Assembly (NCBI GenBank): GCA_049589355.1
Contig: JBAWAP010000317.1
Coordinates: 1 to 6,035 of the forward strand
Length of the DNA stretch: 6,035 nt
Reading direction: 5' to 3'
Source of the DNA: JBAWAP01 sp049589355
Lineage (GTDB): Bacteria; Chloroflexota; Anaerolineae; VGOG01
Both the position numbers and the translations under genes were made by a program. Shown in pieces: positions 1 to 5,112 of this stretch. Under the pieces are notes generated by a model. It was given only the letters and a program-made list of their open reading frames with translations, had not been told where the DNA came from and did not search any database. How positions within the stretch are numbered: position 1 is the first letter of the stretch; every line of letters begins with the position of its first letter.

Positions 1-62
1 TGCCCTCTCTGGCCATTGTCCCGCTGCTGGTAGCTCTGTGGGAAAAGCGGGGGCCTAGCTGA
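1..62 (+). CDS. C-terminal end of a membrane protein (5' end outside window)
   Basis: The frame with codons starting at base 3 runs to TGA at 60-62 and encodes a short hydrophobic tail, PSLAIVPLLVALWEKRGPS. A run of Ala, Ile, Val and Leu followed by a basic Lys-Arg end looks like the last transmembrane helix of an integral membrane protein, for example a permease. The other two + frames also reach stops (TAG) within this stretch but give less coherent peptides. Only about 19 residues are visible, so the family cannot be named, and the assignment rests on composition and on the lack of another upstream gene end. Confidence 0.45.
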   Translation, partial: PSLAIVPLLVALWEKRGPS

Positions 63-94
63 GTGGACTGTGCACTCCAAGAAGAGAGTGGGGA

Positions 95-1081
95 ATGGAC
101 ATGACCAAGGATCGAAACAGTATTCGGGAGCACGAGCCCCATCCTCGCAAGGTCGCCGTGGTTGGCGCTGGTAAGGTTGGCTCTACCTTCGCCTACGCGC
201 TGCTGCTCAACGGCCTGGTGGGTGAAATCGTGCTGATTGACATTGACCGCAAGCGCGCGGAGGGCGAGGCGATGGACTTGAACCACGCCATGCCACTCTC
301 CCATCCTACGCGCATCTGGGCCGGCGACTATCCCGATTGCGTCGGAGCCGACGTGGTAGTCGTGGCGGCCGGAACGGCCCAACGACCGGGGGAGACCCGG
401 CTCGACCTGGTAAAGCGCAATGCGGCGATTTTCAAGGACATCATCCTGCGCATCACTGCATACAACACAACCGGCATCTTGCTCATCGCCACCAATCCGG
501 TGGACGTGTTGAGCTACGTGACCTGGAAAGTATCGGGCTTCCCATCCCGGCGGGTGATCGGCTCCGGCACCGTCCTCGACACAGCACGCTTCCGCTATCT
601 GTTGAGCGAGCACCTGGGTGTAGACCCGCGCAGCGTGCACGCCCACATCATTGGCGAGCACGGCGACAGCGAGGTGCCGGTCTGGAGCCTGGCTAACGTG
701 GCCGGAATGCGGCTGGACGATTTCTGCGACCGAGAGAGGTGCAAGCTCGGCCCTGAGAGCCGAGAGCGCATCTTCCATCAGACTCGCGACGCGGCCTACG
801 AGATCATCCAGCGCAAGGGTGCAACCTACTACGCCGTAGCCGTTGGGTTGCTGCGCATAGTGGAGAGCATCCTGCGCGACCAACACACTGTTCTGGCAGT
901 ATCCAGCCTGGTGCCCGGCTACTACGGCATCGAGGACGTCTACCTCAGTCTGCCGGCGGTGGTTGGTAGAGGGGGTGTGGAGCGTGTGCTGCACCTGCCT
1001 TTGAACGAGCAGGAGACAGAGGCTCTGCACAAGTCCGCCGCGGTGTTGCGCGGTGTATTAGATGAATTGGAACATATCTGA
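95..1081 (+). CDS. ldh: L-lactate dehydrogenase (NAD-dependent, probably FBP-activated)
   Basis: Interconverts pyruvate and L-lactate with NADH/NAD in the cytoplasm, regenerating NAD during fermentation or feeding lactate into pyruvate. The 328 residues match the usual length of the LDH/MDH family. Seen in the protein: Rossmann motif GAGKVGS at 24-30, the NAD-ribose Asp49, and the substrate loop AQRPGETR with Gln96 (family Gln102), which marks lactate rather than malate dehydrogenase. Also present are Arg102 (Arg109), Asn134 (Asn140), Asp162 and Arg165 (Asp168, Arg171), catalytic His189 in GEHGDSE (His195) and Thr244 (Thr246). Arg167 and His182 match Arg173 and His188, which bind fructose 1,6-bisphosphate in allosteric bacterial LDHs, so activation by FBP is likely. 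ATG 95 and ATG 101 are both possible starts; a purine-rich GAAGAGAGTGGGG stretch precedes them and no perfect Shine-Dalgarno decides. The next gene follows after 51 bases. Confidence 0.95.
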   Translation: MDMTKDRNSIREHEPHPRKVAVVGAGKVGSTFAYALLLNGLVGEIVLIDIDRKRAEGEAMDLNHAMPLSHPTRIWAGDYPDCVGADVVVVAAGTAQRPGETRLDLVKRNAAIFKDIILRITAYNTTGILLIATNPVDVLSYVTWKVSGFPSRRVIGSGTVLDTARFRYLLSEHLGVDPRSVHAHIIGEHGDSEVPVWSLANVAGMRLDDFCDRERCKLGPESRERIFHQTRDAAYEIIQRKGATYYAVAVGLLRIVESILRDQHTVLAVSSLVPGYYGIEDVYLSLPAVVGRGGVERVLHLPLNEQETEALHKSAAVLRGVLDELEHI

Positions 1082-1132
1082 TGAGGTGCTGGGAAGCGCT
1101 GTCCAGCAAATTGTACGAGGAGGTGGGAGGAA

Positions 1133-1378
1133 ATGGCACTCTATAGTGTTGAAACCAAACTGAGCCCAGAGGAGGCCATTGAGAAGGCTATGGCTTACTT
1201 CGGCGAGGGGGGCCTGGGGCTCGAACTGATCGAGCAAGAGCCCTGCTGCGTCTACTTCGAAGGGGGTGGTGGACACGTCTCAGTGACGGCTATCGTGGGA
1301 GACAAGAAGACGACGGTGAAGCTGGAGACCCGCGAGTGGGACTACCACGTTAAGCGGTTCATGCGGGAGATAGGCTGA
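1133..1378 (+). CDS. Small conserved-looking protein of unknown function
   Basis: An 81-residue soluble protein with a convincing start: the purine-rich GAGGAGGTGGGAGG lies just upstream of ATG 1133. It begins MALYSVETKLSPEEAIEKAM. The sequence suggests an alpha/beta fold: a helix at about 11-23, a Gly-rich turn GEGGLG at 24-29, strands around 30-42 (LELIEQEPCCVYF), a GGGG turn at 44-47, strands around 48-66, and a C-terminal basic helix (YHVKRFMREIG). It has a Cys-Cys pair at 38-39 but no CxxC. There is no signal peptide or membrane segment. I do not recognise the family. It lies 51 bases after ldh and 61 before the DUF202-like gene, so co-transcription is plausible, but the context gives no clear function. 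Confidence 0.8.
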   Translation: MALYSVETKLSPEEAIEKAMAYFGEGGLGLELIEQEPCCVYFEGGGGHVSVTAIVGDKKTTVKLETREWDYHVKRFMREIG

Positions 1379-1396
1379 CCGCTGGCAACTGCCTGC

Positions 1397-1424
1397 TCAA
1401 TCATTTCAACTCGGAAGTGATTGA
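1397..1424. repeat. Ten-base-pair inverted repeat in the gap before the DUF202-like gene
   Basis: TCAATCATTT (1397-1406) and AAGTGATTGA (1415-1424) pair over ten positions with one G-U, around an eight-base spacer CAACTCGG. It fills much of the 61-base gap and ends five bases before the Shine-Dalgarno of the gene at 1440. No T run follows, so it is not a classical intrinsic terminator. It could be an operator dyad or an mRNA hairpin limiting read-through or affecting translation. Confidence 0.5.
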
Positions 1425-1439
1425 AAGCGGAGGGGTGCT

Positions 1440-1819
1440 TTGAAGGCATCGCCGGATATTCGGGGCGACCCGGAAAAGCTGGCAATAGAGCGCACCGGTT
1501 TGGCCTGGCAGCGCAACCTGCTGACCAACGAGCGCACCTTTAGCGCTTGGGTGCGCACCGGCCTGGCGGTGGTGTCGCTGGCCTGGGGATCGCCCGCCTG
1601 CTGGACTCTGGGGAATGGCTGTGGATGGCCCGTGCCATCGGCGCCATCCTGATCCTCACGGGGGGAGGAATCTACGTCATCGCGTTTCGGCGCTATTGCT
1701 GGGCCTGTCGCCTCGTAGAGCAGGAAGGCATGAGGGCCACGCCCATCTGGCTGATGAGCATACTAATCGCGGCCTTAATACTGAGCACTTTGCTGGTCTT
1801 CGTTTTGCTGTTCCAGTGA
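1440..1819 (+). pseudogene. DUF202-family small membrane protein, frame broken by one base
   Basis: The start is TTG 1440 with AGGGG at 1431-1435; ATG and GTG alternatives fail because the GTG at 1435 runs into a stop. The first frame encodes LAIERTGLAWQRNLLTNERTFSAWVRTGL and onward to about base 1588. The N-E-R-T-F-x-A-W-x-R-T-G-L core is typical of DUF202 (YidH-like) membrane proteins. After about 1588 the homology moves to the -1 frame (GIARLLDSGEWLWMARAIGA and onward), which ends at TGA 1817-1819. Adding one G to the GGGG run at 1585-1588 restores one protein of about 126 residues with three membrane helices: the TGLAVVSLA region, the AIGAILILTGGGIYVIAF region, and the IWLMSILIAALILSTLLVFVLLF region. 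The break is either a real deletion or a homopolymer sequencing error; the intact look of the second half favours a recent or artificial event. Family function is unknown. Confidence 0.8.
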
Positions 1820-1863
1820 TAACGGAAACCAATCGGTCCCTATGAGAATAGAGGAGGAACCTC

Positions 1864-3222
1864 ATGTTGTTCAAGCGTTTCGAGTCCAAGGGCTTGGCTC
1901 ATTACTCGTACCTGATCGGTGATGGGAGTCAGGCCGTGGTCATTGACCCGCGGCGAGATGGCGATGTGTATGTGCAGACTGCTAGTCGGGAGGGGATGCA
2001 AATCACCCACATTTTGGAGTCGCACCGCAACGAGGACTACGTCGTCGGCTCCGTTGAGCTGGCCAGCCGTACGGGTGCTGTGATTTTGCACTCGGCCCAC
2101 GATGATCTGGACTACGGCTACGGCGAGCGGATCCGCGATGGCGAAGCGCTGAGGTTCGGCCGGTTGAAACTGAAGGCGCTGCACACGCCTGGCCACACCC
2201 GGGGCCACATGAGCTACCTTCTCCACGATCTCAACGGTATGCCCTGGATGGTCTTCACCGGCGACGCCCTCTTCGCTGGCGACGTCGGTCGCACTGACTT
2301 TTACGGTCGCGACAAGCTGGGGGAGATGACTGGCTTGCTCTACGAAAGCTTGTTTCACAAGATACTGCCTCTGGGCAACGAGGTGATCGTCTGCCCTGCT
2401 CACGGGGCCGGCTCCGTCTGCGGCACCGCCATCGCTGAGCGAACCTGGACCACCATTGGCCTGGAGCGAAAGCATAACCCCAGGCTGCAGCATACCGATA
2501 AAGCTGACTTCGTGGAACACGTTGGGCGGATGCTGGAGTACCCACCCTATTTCCGAATGATGGAAAAACTGAATCTGGAAGGGCCACCGCTGCTCGGATC
2601 ATTTCCTATTCCACTGCCACTGTCGCCGAAAGAGTTTGCCGCCAGGGCGAAAGATGTCCTGGTGTTGGACACGCGCATGGAGCTGGGCTTTGGCTCTGCG
2701 CACGTGCCTGGCGCGCTCTCGATCTGGCAAGAGGGATTACCCAGCTTCGCCGGTTGGTTCCTGTCCTACGACAAGCCCATCCTGCTGGTCGCCGAGACGA
2801 ACGACGTCTCGCAGGCTGTGTGCTACCTCATCCGGCTGGGATTCGACAGGCTGGATGGCTTCTTAGCGGGTGGGATGCTGGCCTGGCATACGGCCGGATT
2901 GGCCAGCCAGAGCGTCGAGACCATCACCGTGCAAGAGTTATGCCAGCGGCTGGATGAGGAGGAGGACGTTTGGATTCTGGACGTTCGCAGCGACCAGGAG
3001 GTAGAGCGGAGAGAGATACCAGGTGCTCACCACATCCACATCACCCAGCTCCCTGAGCGCCTGGACGAGGTGTCGGGCGACCAGCCCGTCTACATCTTCT
3101 GCGGCAGCGGGCTGCGTTCCATGATTGGCGCCAGCCTGCTACGGCGCGCTGGCTGGGAGAATCTGATTGTGGTATTGGGCGGCCTGGCGGGCTGGAACTC
3201 GGTGAGTTGTCCGCTGAAGTAA
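1864..3222 (+). CDS. CstB-like persulfide dioxygenase-rhodanese fusion
   Basis: A 452-residue cytoplasmic enzyme predicted to oxidise low-molecular-weight persulfides to sulfite and thiosulfate. Residues 1 to about 240 form a metallo-beta-lactamase domain. The usual HxHxDH motif reads H54-R-N-E-D58-Y59, so the second metal site is altered. The three ligands of the mononuclear iron known from ETHE1-type persulfide dioxygenases are kept: His54, His111 (HTPGHTRGH) and Asp134 (FTGDALF). PAH180-GAGSVC186-G follows. A first rhodanese domain (about 255-350) has no cysteine in its active loop (LLVAETND) and looks non-catalytic. A second (about 355-447) has the loop C413-G-S-G-L-R and should be active. 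This order, dioxygenase, pseudo-rhodanese, rhodanese, and the length match staphylococcal CstB. GAGGAGG at 1851-1857 sets the ATG start. The neighbouring rhodanese and thiol oxidoreductase support a role in sulfane-sulfur handling. Substrate is not provable from sequence. Confidence 0.88.
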   Translation: MLFKRFESKGLAHYSYLIGDGSQAVVIDPRRDGDVYVQTASREGMQITHILESHRNEDYVVGSVELASRTGAVILHSAHDDLDYGYGERIRDGEALRFGRLKLKALHTPGHTRGHMSYLLHDLNGMPWMVFTGDALFAGDVGRTDFYGRDKLGEMTGLLYESLFHKILPLGNEVIVCPAHGAGSVCGTAIAERTWTTIGLERKHNPRLQHTDKADFVEHVGRMLEYPPYFRMMEKLNLEGPPLLGSFPIPLPLSPKEFAARAKDVLVLDTRMELGFGSAHVPGALSIWQEGLPSFAGWFLSYDKPILLVAETNDVSQAVCYLIRLGFDRLDGFLAGGMLAWHTAGLASQSVETITVQELCQRLDEEEDVWILDVRSDQEVERREIPGAHHIHITQLPERLDEVSGDQPVYIFCGSGLRSMIGASLLRRAGWENLIVVLGGLAGWNSVSCPLK

Positions 3223-3251
3223 TCCGCGAAGTTGGGTAAGGAAAAGAGATC

Positions 3252-3266
3252 TTTGTCGCAGACAAA
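3252..3266. promoter_or_regulatory. Perfect dyad overlapping the candidate -35, possible operator
   Basis: TTTGTC (3252-3257) and GACAAA (3261-3266) are exact inverted copies around GCA. The dyad overlaps the -35 of the candidate promoter at 3259-3287, a position suited to a repressor. A six-base arm can arise by chance in a window this size, so only its position makes it interesting. It lacks the following T run of a terminator. Confidence 0.35.
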
Positions 3267-3287
3267 AAGACAGCTTTGTGCTATCAT
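3259..3287 (+). promoter_or_regulatory. Candidate sigma-70-type promoter for the rhodanese/oxidoreductase genes
   Basis: The largest intergenic gap in the window (3223-3344, 122 bases) contains TATCAT at 3282-3287, five of six matches to the -10 consensus. CAGACA at 3259-3264 matches four of six bases of the -35 consensus, with a 17-base spacer. The gap is visibly more AT-rich than its surroundings. Transcription would start near 3294, leaving a leader of about 50 bases before ATG 3345, which holds the ten-base palindrome CTACTAGTAG at 3319-3328. This would allow the rhodanese and downstream genes to be expressed apart from the CstB-like gene. Confidence 0.45.
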
Positions 3288-3330
3288 AGGGATGTATGTT
3301 TGTACGAGATAGAACGAGCTACTAGTAGGG

Positions 3331-3340
3331 AAAGGGAGGA
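3331..3340 (+). promoter_or_regulatory. Shine-Dalgarno site that fixes the rhodanese start
   Basis: AAAGGGAGGA lies four bases before ATG 3345. This supports ATG 3345 over the upstream in-frame TTG at 3276, which would add 23 residues of non-conserved sequence and overlaps the candidate promoter. Confidence 0.8.
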
Positions 3341-3344
3341 AAGC

Positions 3345-4220
3345 ATGAACAAGAAAGAAGTACCATACGGCTTTGGCCAAGTAAAGTGGGTATCCACCAA
3401 CTGGCTGGAGGAACATCTGGAAGACGAGGGGCTGATAATCCTGGATGTGCAGCCCGATATCCACGATTACATCAAGGTTCACATTCCCGGCGCCATCTAC
3501 GTGAGCGAAAAGACCCTGCGGGTGCCCTTGCACGGCATGCCGGGCAAGTGGATTCCCCCGGAGGCAGCGCAGGCCCTGTTCCGCCGGCTTGGGCTCCGGC
3601 CTGAAGTGCCGGTGGTGGTCTACACGGGTAAGGGACTGGTCAAGGGCTGGGGTGACGGCCTGGAACAGACCATGGTGGCTTACAGCCTGGTGCGCTTTGG
3701 CCACGACAACGTCTATGTGCTGGACGGCGGCCTCGACAAGTGGCTGAAGGAGGGGAGGCCGACCAGTCAGGTGTTCCCCAAGATTGAGGCATCGGACTTC
3801 CAGGCCACGGTGCGCTCGGAGATGTTCGTGAGCTACGATGAGTTCAAGCGCATCAAGGATGAGGATGACGTGGTCCTGCTGGACGCGCGGCCGGCCAACG
3901 TCTACGCCGGAGAGGGACCTTGGATTCGCAACGGGCACATCCCTGGTGCGGTGAACCTGCCCTGGAAATCGCTTATGGATGCGGACAACTCGAGGCTGCT
4001 GAAGCCGAAGGAGGAGCTCCTGGGAATCGTCGAGGGGAAAGGCGCGACAAAGGACAAGCTGATCATCTGCTCCTGCGGCACCGGTCGGGAGGGGACGAAC
4101 GAGTACATCCTGTTTAAGCACTTCCTGGGGTATCCCAGAGTCAAGCTGTACGAGGGTTCTTTCACGGAATGGAGCTCGTATCCGGATAACCCCGTTGTCA
4201 TTGGGGAAAGCCCCCGGTGA
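3345..4220 (+). CDS. Tandem-domain sulfurtransferase (rhodanese)
   Basis: A 291-residue protein of the thiosulfate/3-mercaptopyruvate sulfurtransferase family, which moves sulfane sulfur from a donor through a cysteine persulfide to an acceptor thiol. Two rhodanese domains are visible. The first (about 15-138) has ILDVQPDIHDYIKVHIPGA and ends VYVLDGGLDKWLKEG; its loop VVYTGKGLVKGWG lacks cysteine, as expected for a structural domain. The second (about 160-285) has LLDARPANVYAG, GHIPGAVNLPW and the active loop CSCGTGREGTNEY, with Cys244 in the catalytic position and Cys242 two residues before. Length is normal for two-domain rhodaneses. The C-G-T-G-R-E loop differs from the CRKG type of classical thiosulfate enzymes and the CGSG type of mercaptopyruvate enzymes, so the donor cannot be named. 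There is no signal peptide, so it should be cytoplasmic. It lies 41 bases before the oxidoreductase gene, probably in one transcript. Confidence 0.9.
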   Translation: MNKKEVPYGFGQVKWVSTNWLEEHLEDEGLIILDVQPDIHDYIKVHIPGAIYVSEKTLRVPLHGMPGKWIPPEAAQALFRRLGLRPEVPVVVYTGKGLVKGWGDGLEQTMVAYSLVRFGHDNVYVLDGGLDKWLKEGRPTSQVFPKIEASDFQATVRSEMFVSYDEFKRIKDEDDVVLLDARPANVYAGEGPWIRNGHIPGAVNLPWKSLMDADNSRLLKPKEELLGIVEGKGATKDKLIICSCGTGREGTNEYILFKHFLGYPRVKLYEGSFTEWSSYPDNPVVIGESPR

Positions 4221-4249
4221 TCGAGGATTGGTGCATATCGAGATCAAGT

Positions 4250-4258
4250 AGGAGGTGA
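4250..4258 (+). promoter_or_regulatory. Near-perfect Shine-Dalgarno of the seleno-oxidoreductase
   Basis: AGGAGGTGA matches the anti-Shine-Dalgarno end of 16S rRNA over nine bases and sits close before ATG 4262. This predicts strong translation initiation and fixes the start. By contrast, the in-frame ATG at 4700 downstream of the TGA has no such site. Confidence 0.85.
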
Positions 4259-4261
4259 AAG

Positions 4262-4912
4262 ATGGCTATTTTGAGTGAAGATCTTCGCGACACGTTGCAG
4301 AAGGAATTCGAGGAGCTGCCAGGGAAGGTGAGGCTGGCGGTCTTCACCCAGGAGTTCGAGTGCGCGCACTGTCGCGAGAACACCTCTCTCGCTCAGGAGG
4401 TGGCTTCTCTCTCGGACAAGATAGGCATTGAGATCTACAACTTTGCCCTGGACAAGGAGGCGGTCGAGCGTTACGGCGTGGACAAGATCCCGGCCATTGC
4501 TGTGGAGGGGGAGAAGGACTATGGCGTCCGCTTCTACGGCGTGCCCGCAGGCTATGAGTTCACCTCGCTCATCGAGGCCATCAAGGACGTCTCGGCTGGG
4601 GAGTCGGGCCTGGCCCCGAAGACCAAGGAGGCCCTGAAGGGGCTGAAGGATCCCCTCCACCTCCAGGTCTTCGTCACCCCCACCTGACCATATTGTCCTA
4701 TGGCTGTGCAGTTGGCACAGAGGATGGCTATCGAGAGCGACATGGTGCGGGCGGACATGGTGGAGAGCGCGGAGTTTCCGCACTTGGTGCACAAATACAA
4801 CGTCTTCGCCGTTCCCAAGACGGTGGTGAACGAGGAAGTGGGCTTCGAGGGCGCCTTGCCCGAGCCCCTCTTCTTGGCGCAGGTCATGCAAGCGAAGGCG
4901 GAGGAGGGGTAG
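4262..4912 (+). CDS. Two-domain glutaredoxin-like protein disulfide oxidoreductase, predicted selenoprotein (TGA 4685 = Sec142)
   Basis: A 216-residue cytoplasmic thiol-disulfide oxidoreductase of the type known from archaeal and bacterial protein disulfide oxidoreductases: two thioredoxin folds in tandem, each with a redox motif. Domain 1 (about 1-115) has FTQEFECAHC with Cys34 and Cys37, and the cis-proline loop KIPAIA (Pro77). Domain 2 (about 130-216) starts LQVFVTPT, then TGA (codon 142), then PYCPMAVQLAQRMA, and has its cis-proline in AVPKTV (Pro185) and the fold-closing GFEGALPE. Homologues carry CPYC where this gene has TGA-P-Y-C. The frame is unbroken on both sides of the TGA, so a single codon at the redox-active position separates a truncated product (141 residues) from a complete one. 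Together with the hairpin at 4696-4724 this points to selenocysteine. Replacement of Cys by Sec in a CxxC motif is well known in thioredoxin-fold selenoproteins. A TGC-to-TGA mutation or base-call error is the alternative. Sec would lower the pKa of the attacking residue. Confidence 0.85.
4685..4687 (+). other. In-frame TGA, predicted selenocysteine codon
   Basis: Codon 142 of the oxidoreductase, flanked by ACC (Thr) and CCA (Pro). It falls on the N-terminal, nucleophilic cysteine of the second-domain CPYC motif, the residue most often replaced by selenocysteine in thioredoxin-fold proteins. A random stop would rarely land on that one codon and leave the rest of the frame intact. Confidence 0.8.
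4696..4724 (+). promoter_or_regulatory. Candidate bacterial SECIS hairpin
   Basis: Just 3' of the TGA, CTGTGC (4704-4709) pairs fully with GCACAG (4715-4720) around the five-base loop AGTTG. Below it, TCCT (4696-4699) pairs with AGGA (4721-4724), leaving a 5' bulge ATGG (4700-4703) that contains a U; wobble pairs can extend the base. The loop begins 22 bases after the TGA and has G as its second base. Bacterial SECIS elements are known to need a stem-loop inside the coding region, a loop at roughly 16-37 bases from the UGA, and a G in the first two loop positions. The segment TGCAG(x)T(xx)GCAC also resembles the Escherichia coli fdhF element. Binding by SelB is inferred. Confidence 0.7.
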
Positions 4913-4938
4913 TCCTTTGAGAGGGGATAGGAGGGAAT

Positions 4939-5105
4939 ATGGCCATTTTATCTCCCAGTTCCCCGATTACTACAACGTCGAAGAGTTCCACTTTGGGGAC
5001 GAGATGGTGCATCGTGGTCCATGATACGTCACGAATGGAACGGGCTATGCATACCCCTTGTGACCCTTGGACGCCCAGCTTCGAGAAGATCGAATGAAAA
5101 GGTAA
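4939..5105 (+). CDS. Short unassigned coding-like stretch; disrupted or recoded small gene
   Basis: AGGAGGG precedes ATG 4939 closely. The open frame from this ATG ends at TGA 5095-5097 (52 residues) but encodes a low-complexity Ser/Thr-rich peptide (MAILSPSSPITTTSKSSTLG) that does not look like a folded protein. The neighbouring frame, with codons starting at 4935, looks much more like protein: HFISQFPDYYNVEEFHFGDE, then MVHRGP, TGA (5022-5024), YVTNGTGYAYPL, TGA (5061-5063), PLDAQLREDRMKR and TAA (5103-5105). Adding one T to TTTT at 4946-4949 would join ATG 4939 to this frame. TTG 4917, with GGAGGGG at 4903-4909, is another possible start in the same frame. Either this is a decayed small gene, or the two TGA codons are recoded. 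I do not recognise the family. It ends seven bases before the flavoprotein gene. Confidence 0.35.
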
Positions 5106-5112
5106 GTCGAGC

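Noticed and set aside
1580..1600. Programmed -1 frameshift in the DUF202-like gene
   Set aside because: The site CTGGGGAT is not a standard X-XXY-YYZ slippery heptamer, and I see no strong stimulatory structure. A one-base loss in the G run is simpler.
1840..2520. Minus-strand open frame of 226 codons opposite the CstB-like gene
   Set aside because: It mirrors the codon bias of the real gene, with no recognisable motifs and no credible ribosome-binding site.
3252..3266. Intrinsic terminator after the CstB-like gene
   Set aside because: The stem is only six pairs and AT-rich, and it is followed by A residues rather than a T run.
3276..3344. Upstream TTG start adding 23 residues to the rhodanese
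   Set aside because: The extension overlaps the candidate promoter, lacks a Shine-Dalgarno and is not rhodanese-like. AAAGGGAGGA before ATG 3345 is a clear site.
3090..4247. Long open frame of 385 codons on the minus strand opposite the rhodanese gene
   Set aside because: It is antisense to a well-supported rhodanese and part of the CstB-like gene. Its translation shows no domain motifs, and long antisense frames are common in GC-rich genes.
4685..4687. Altered genetic code in which UGA is read as Trp, Gly or Cys throughout
   Set aside because: UGA terminates ldh, the 81-residue gene, the DUF202-like gene and the rhodanese at the expected family lengths, and Trp is encoded by TGG in all genes here.
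4700..4912. Separate 70-residue protein starting at ATG 4700
   Set aside because: It is the same frame as the oxidoreductase and begins in mid-helix of the second thioredoxin fold, after its redox motif. It has no Shine-Dalgarno; recoding of the TGA explains it better than reinitiation.
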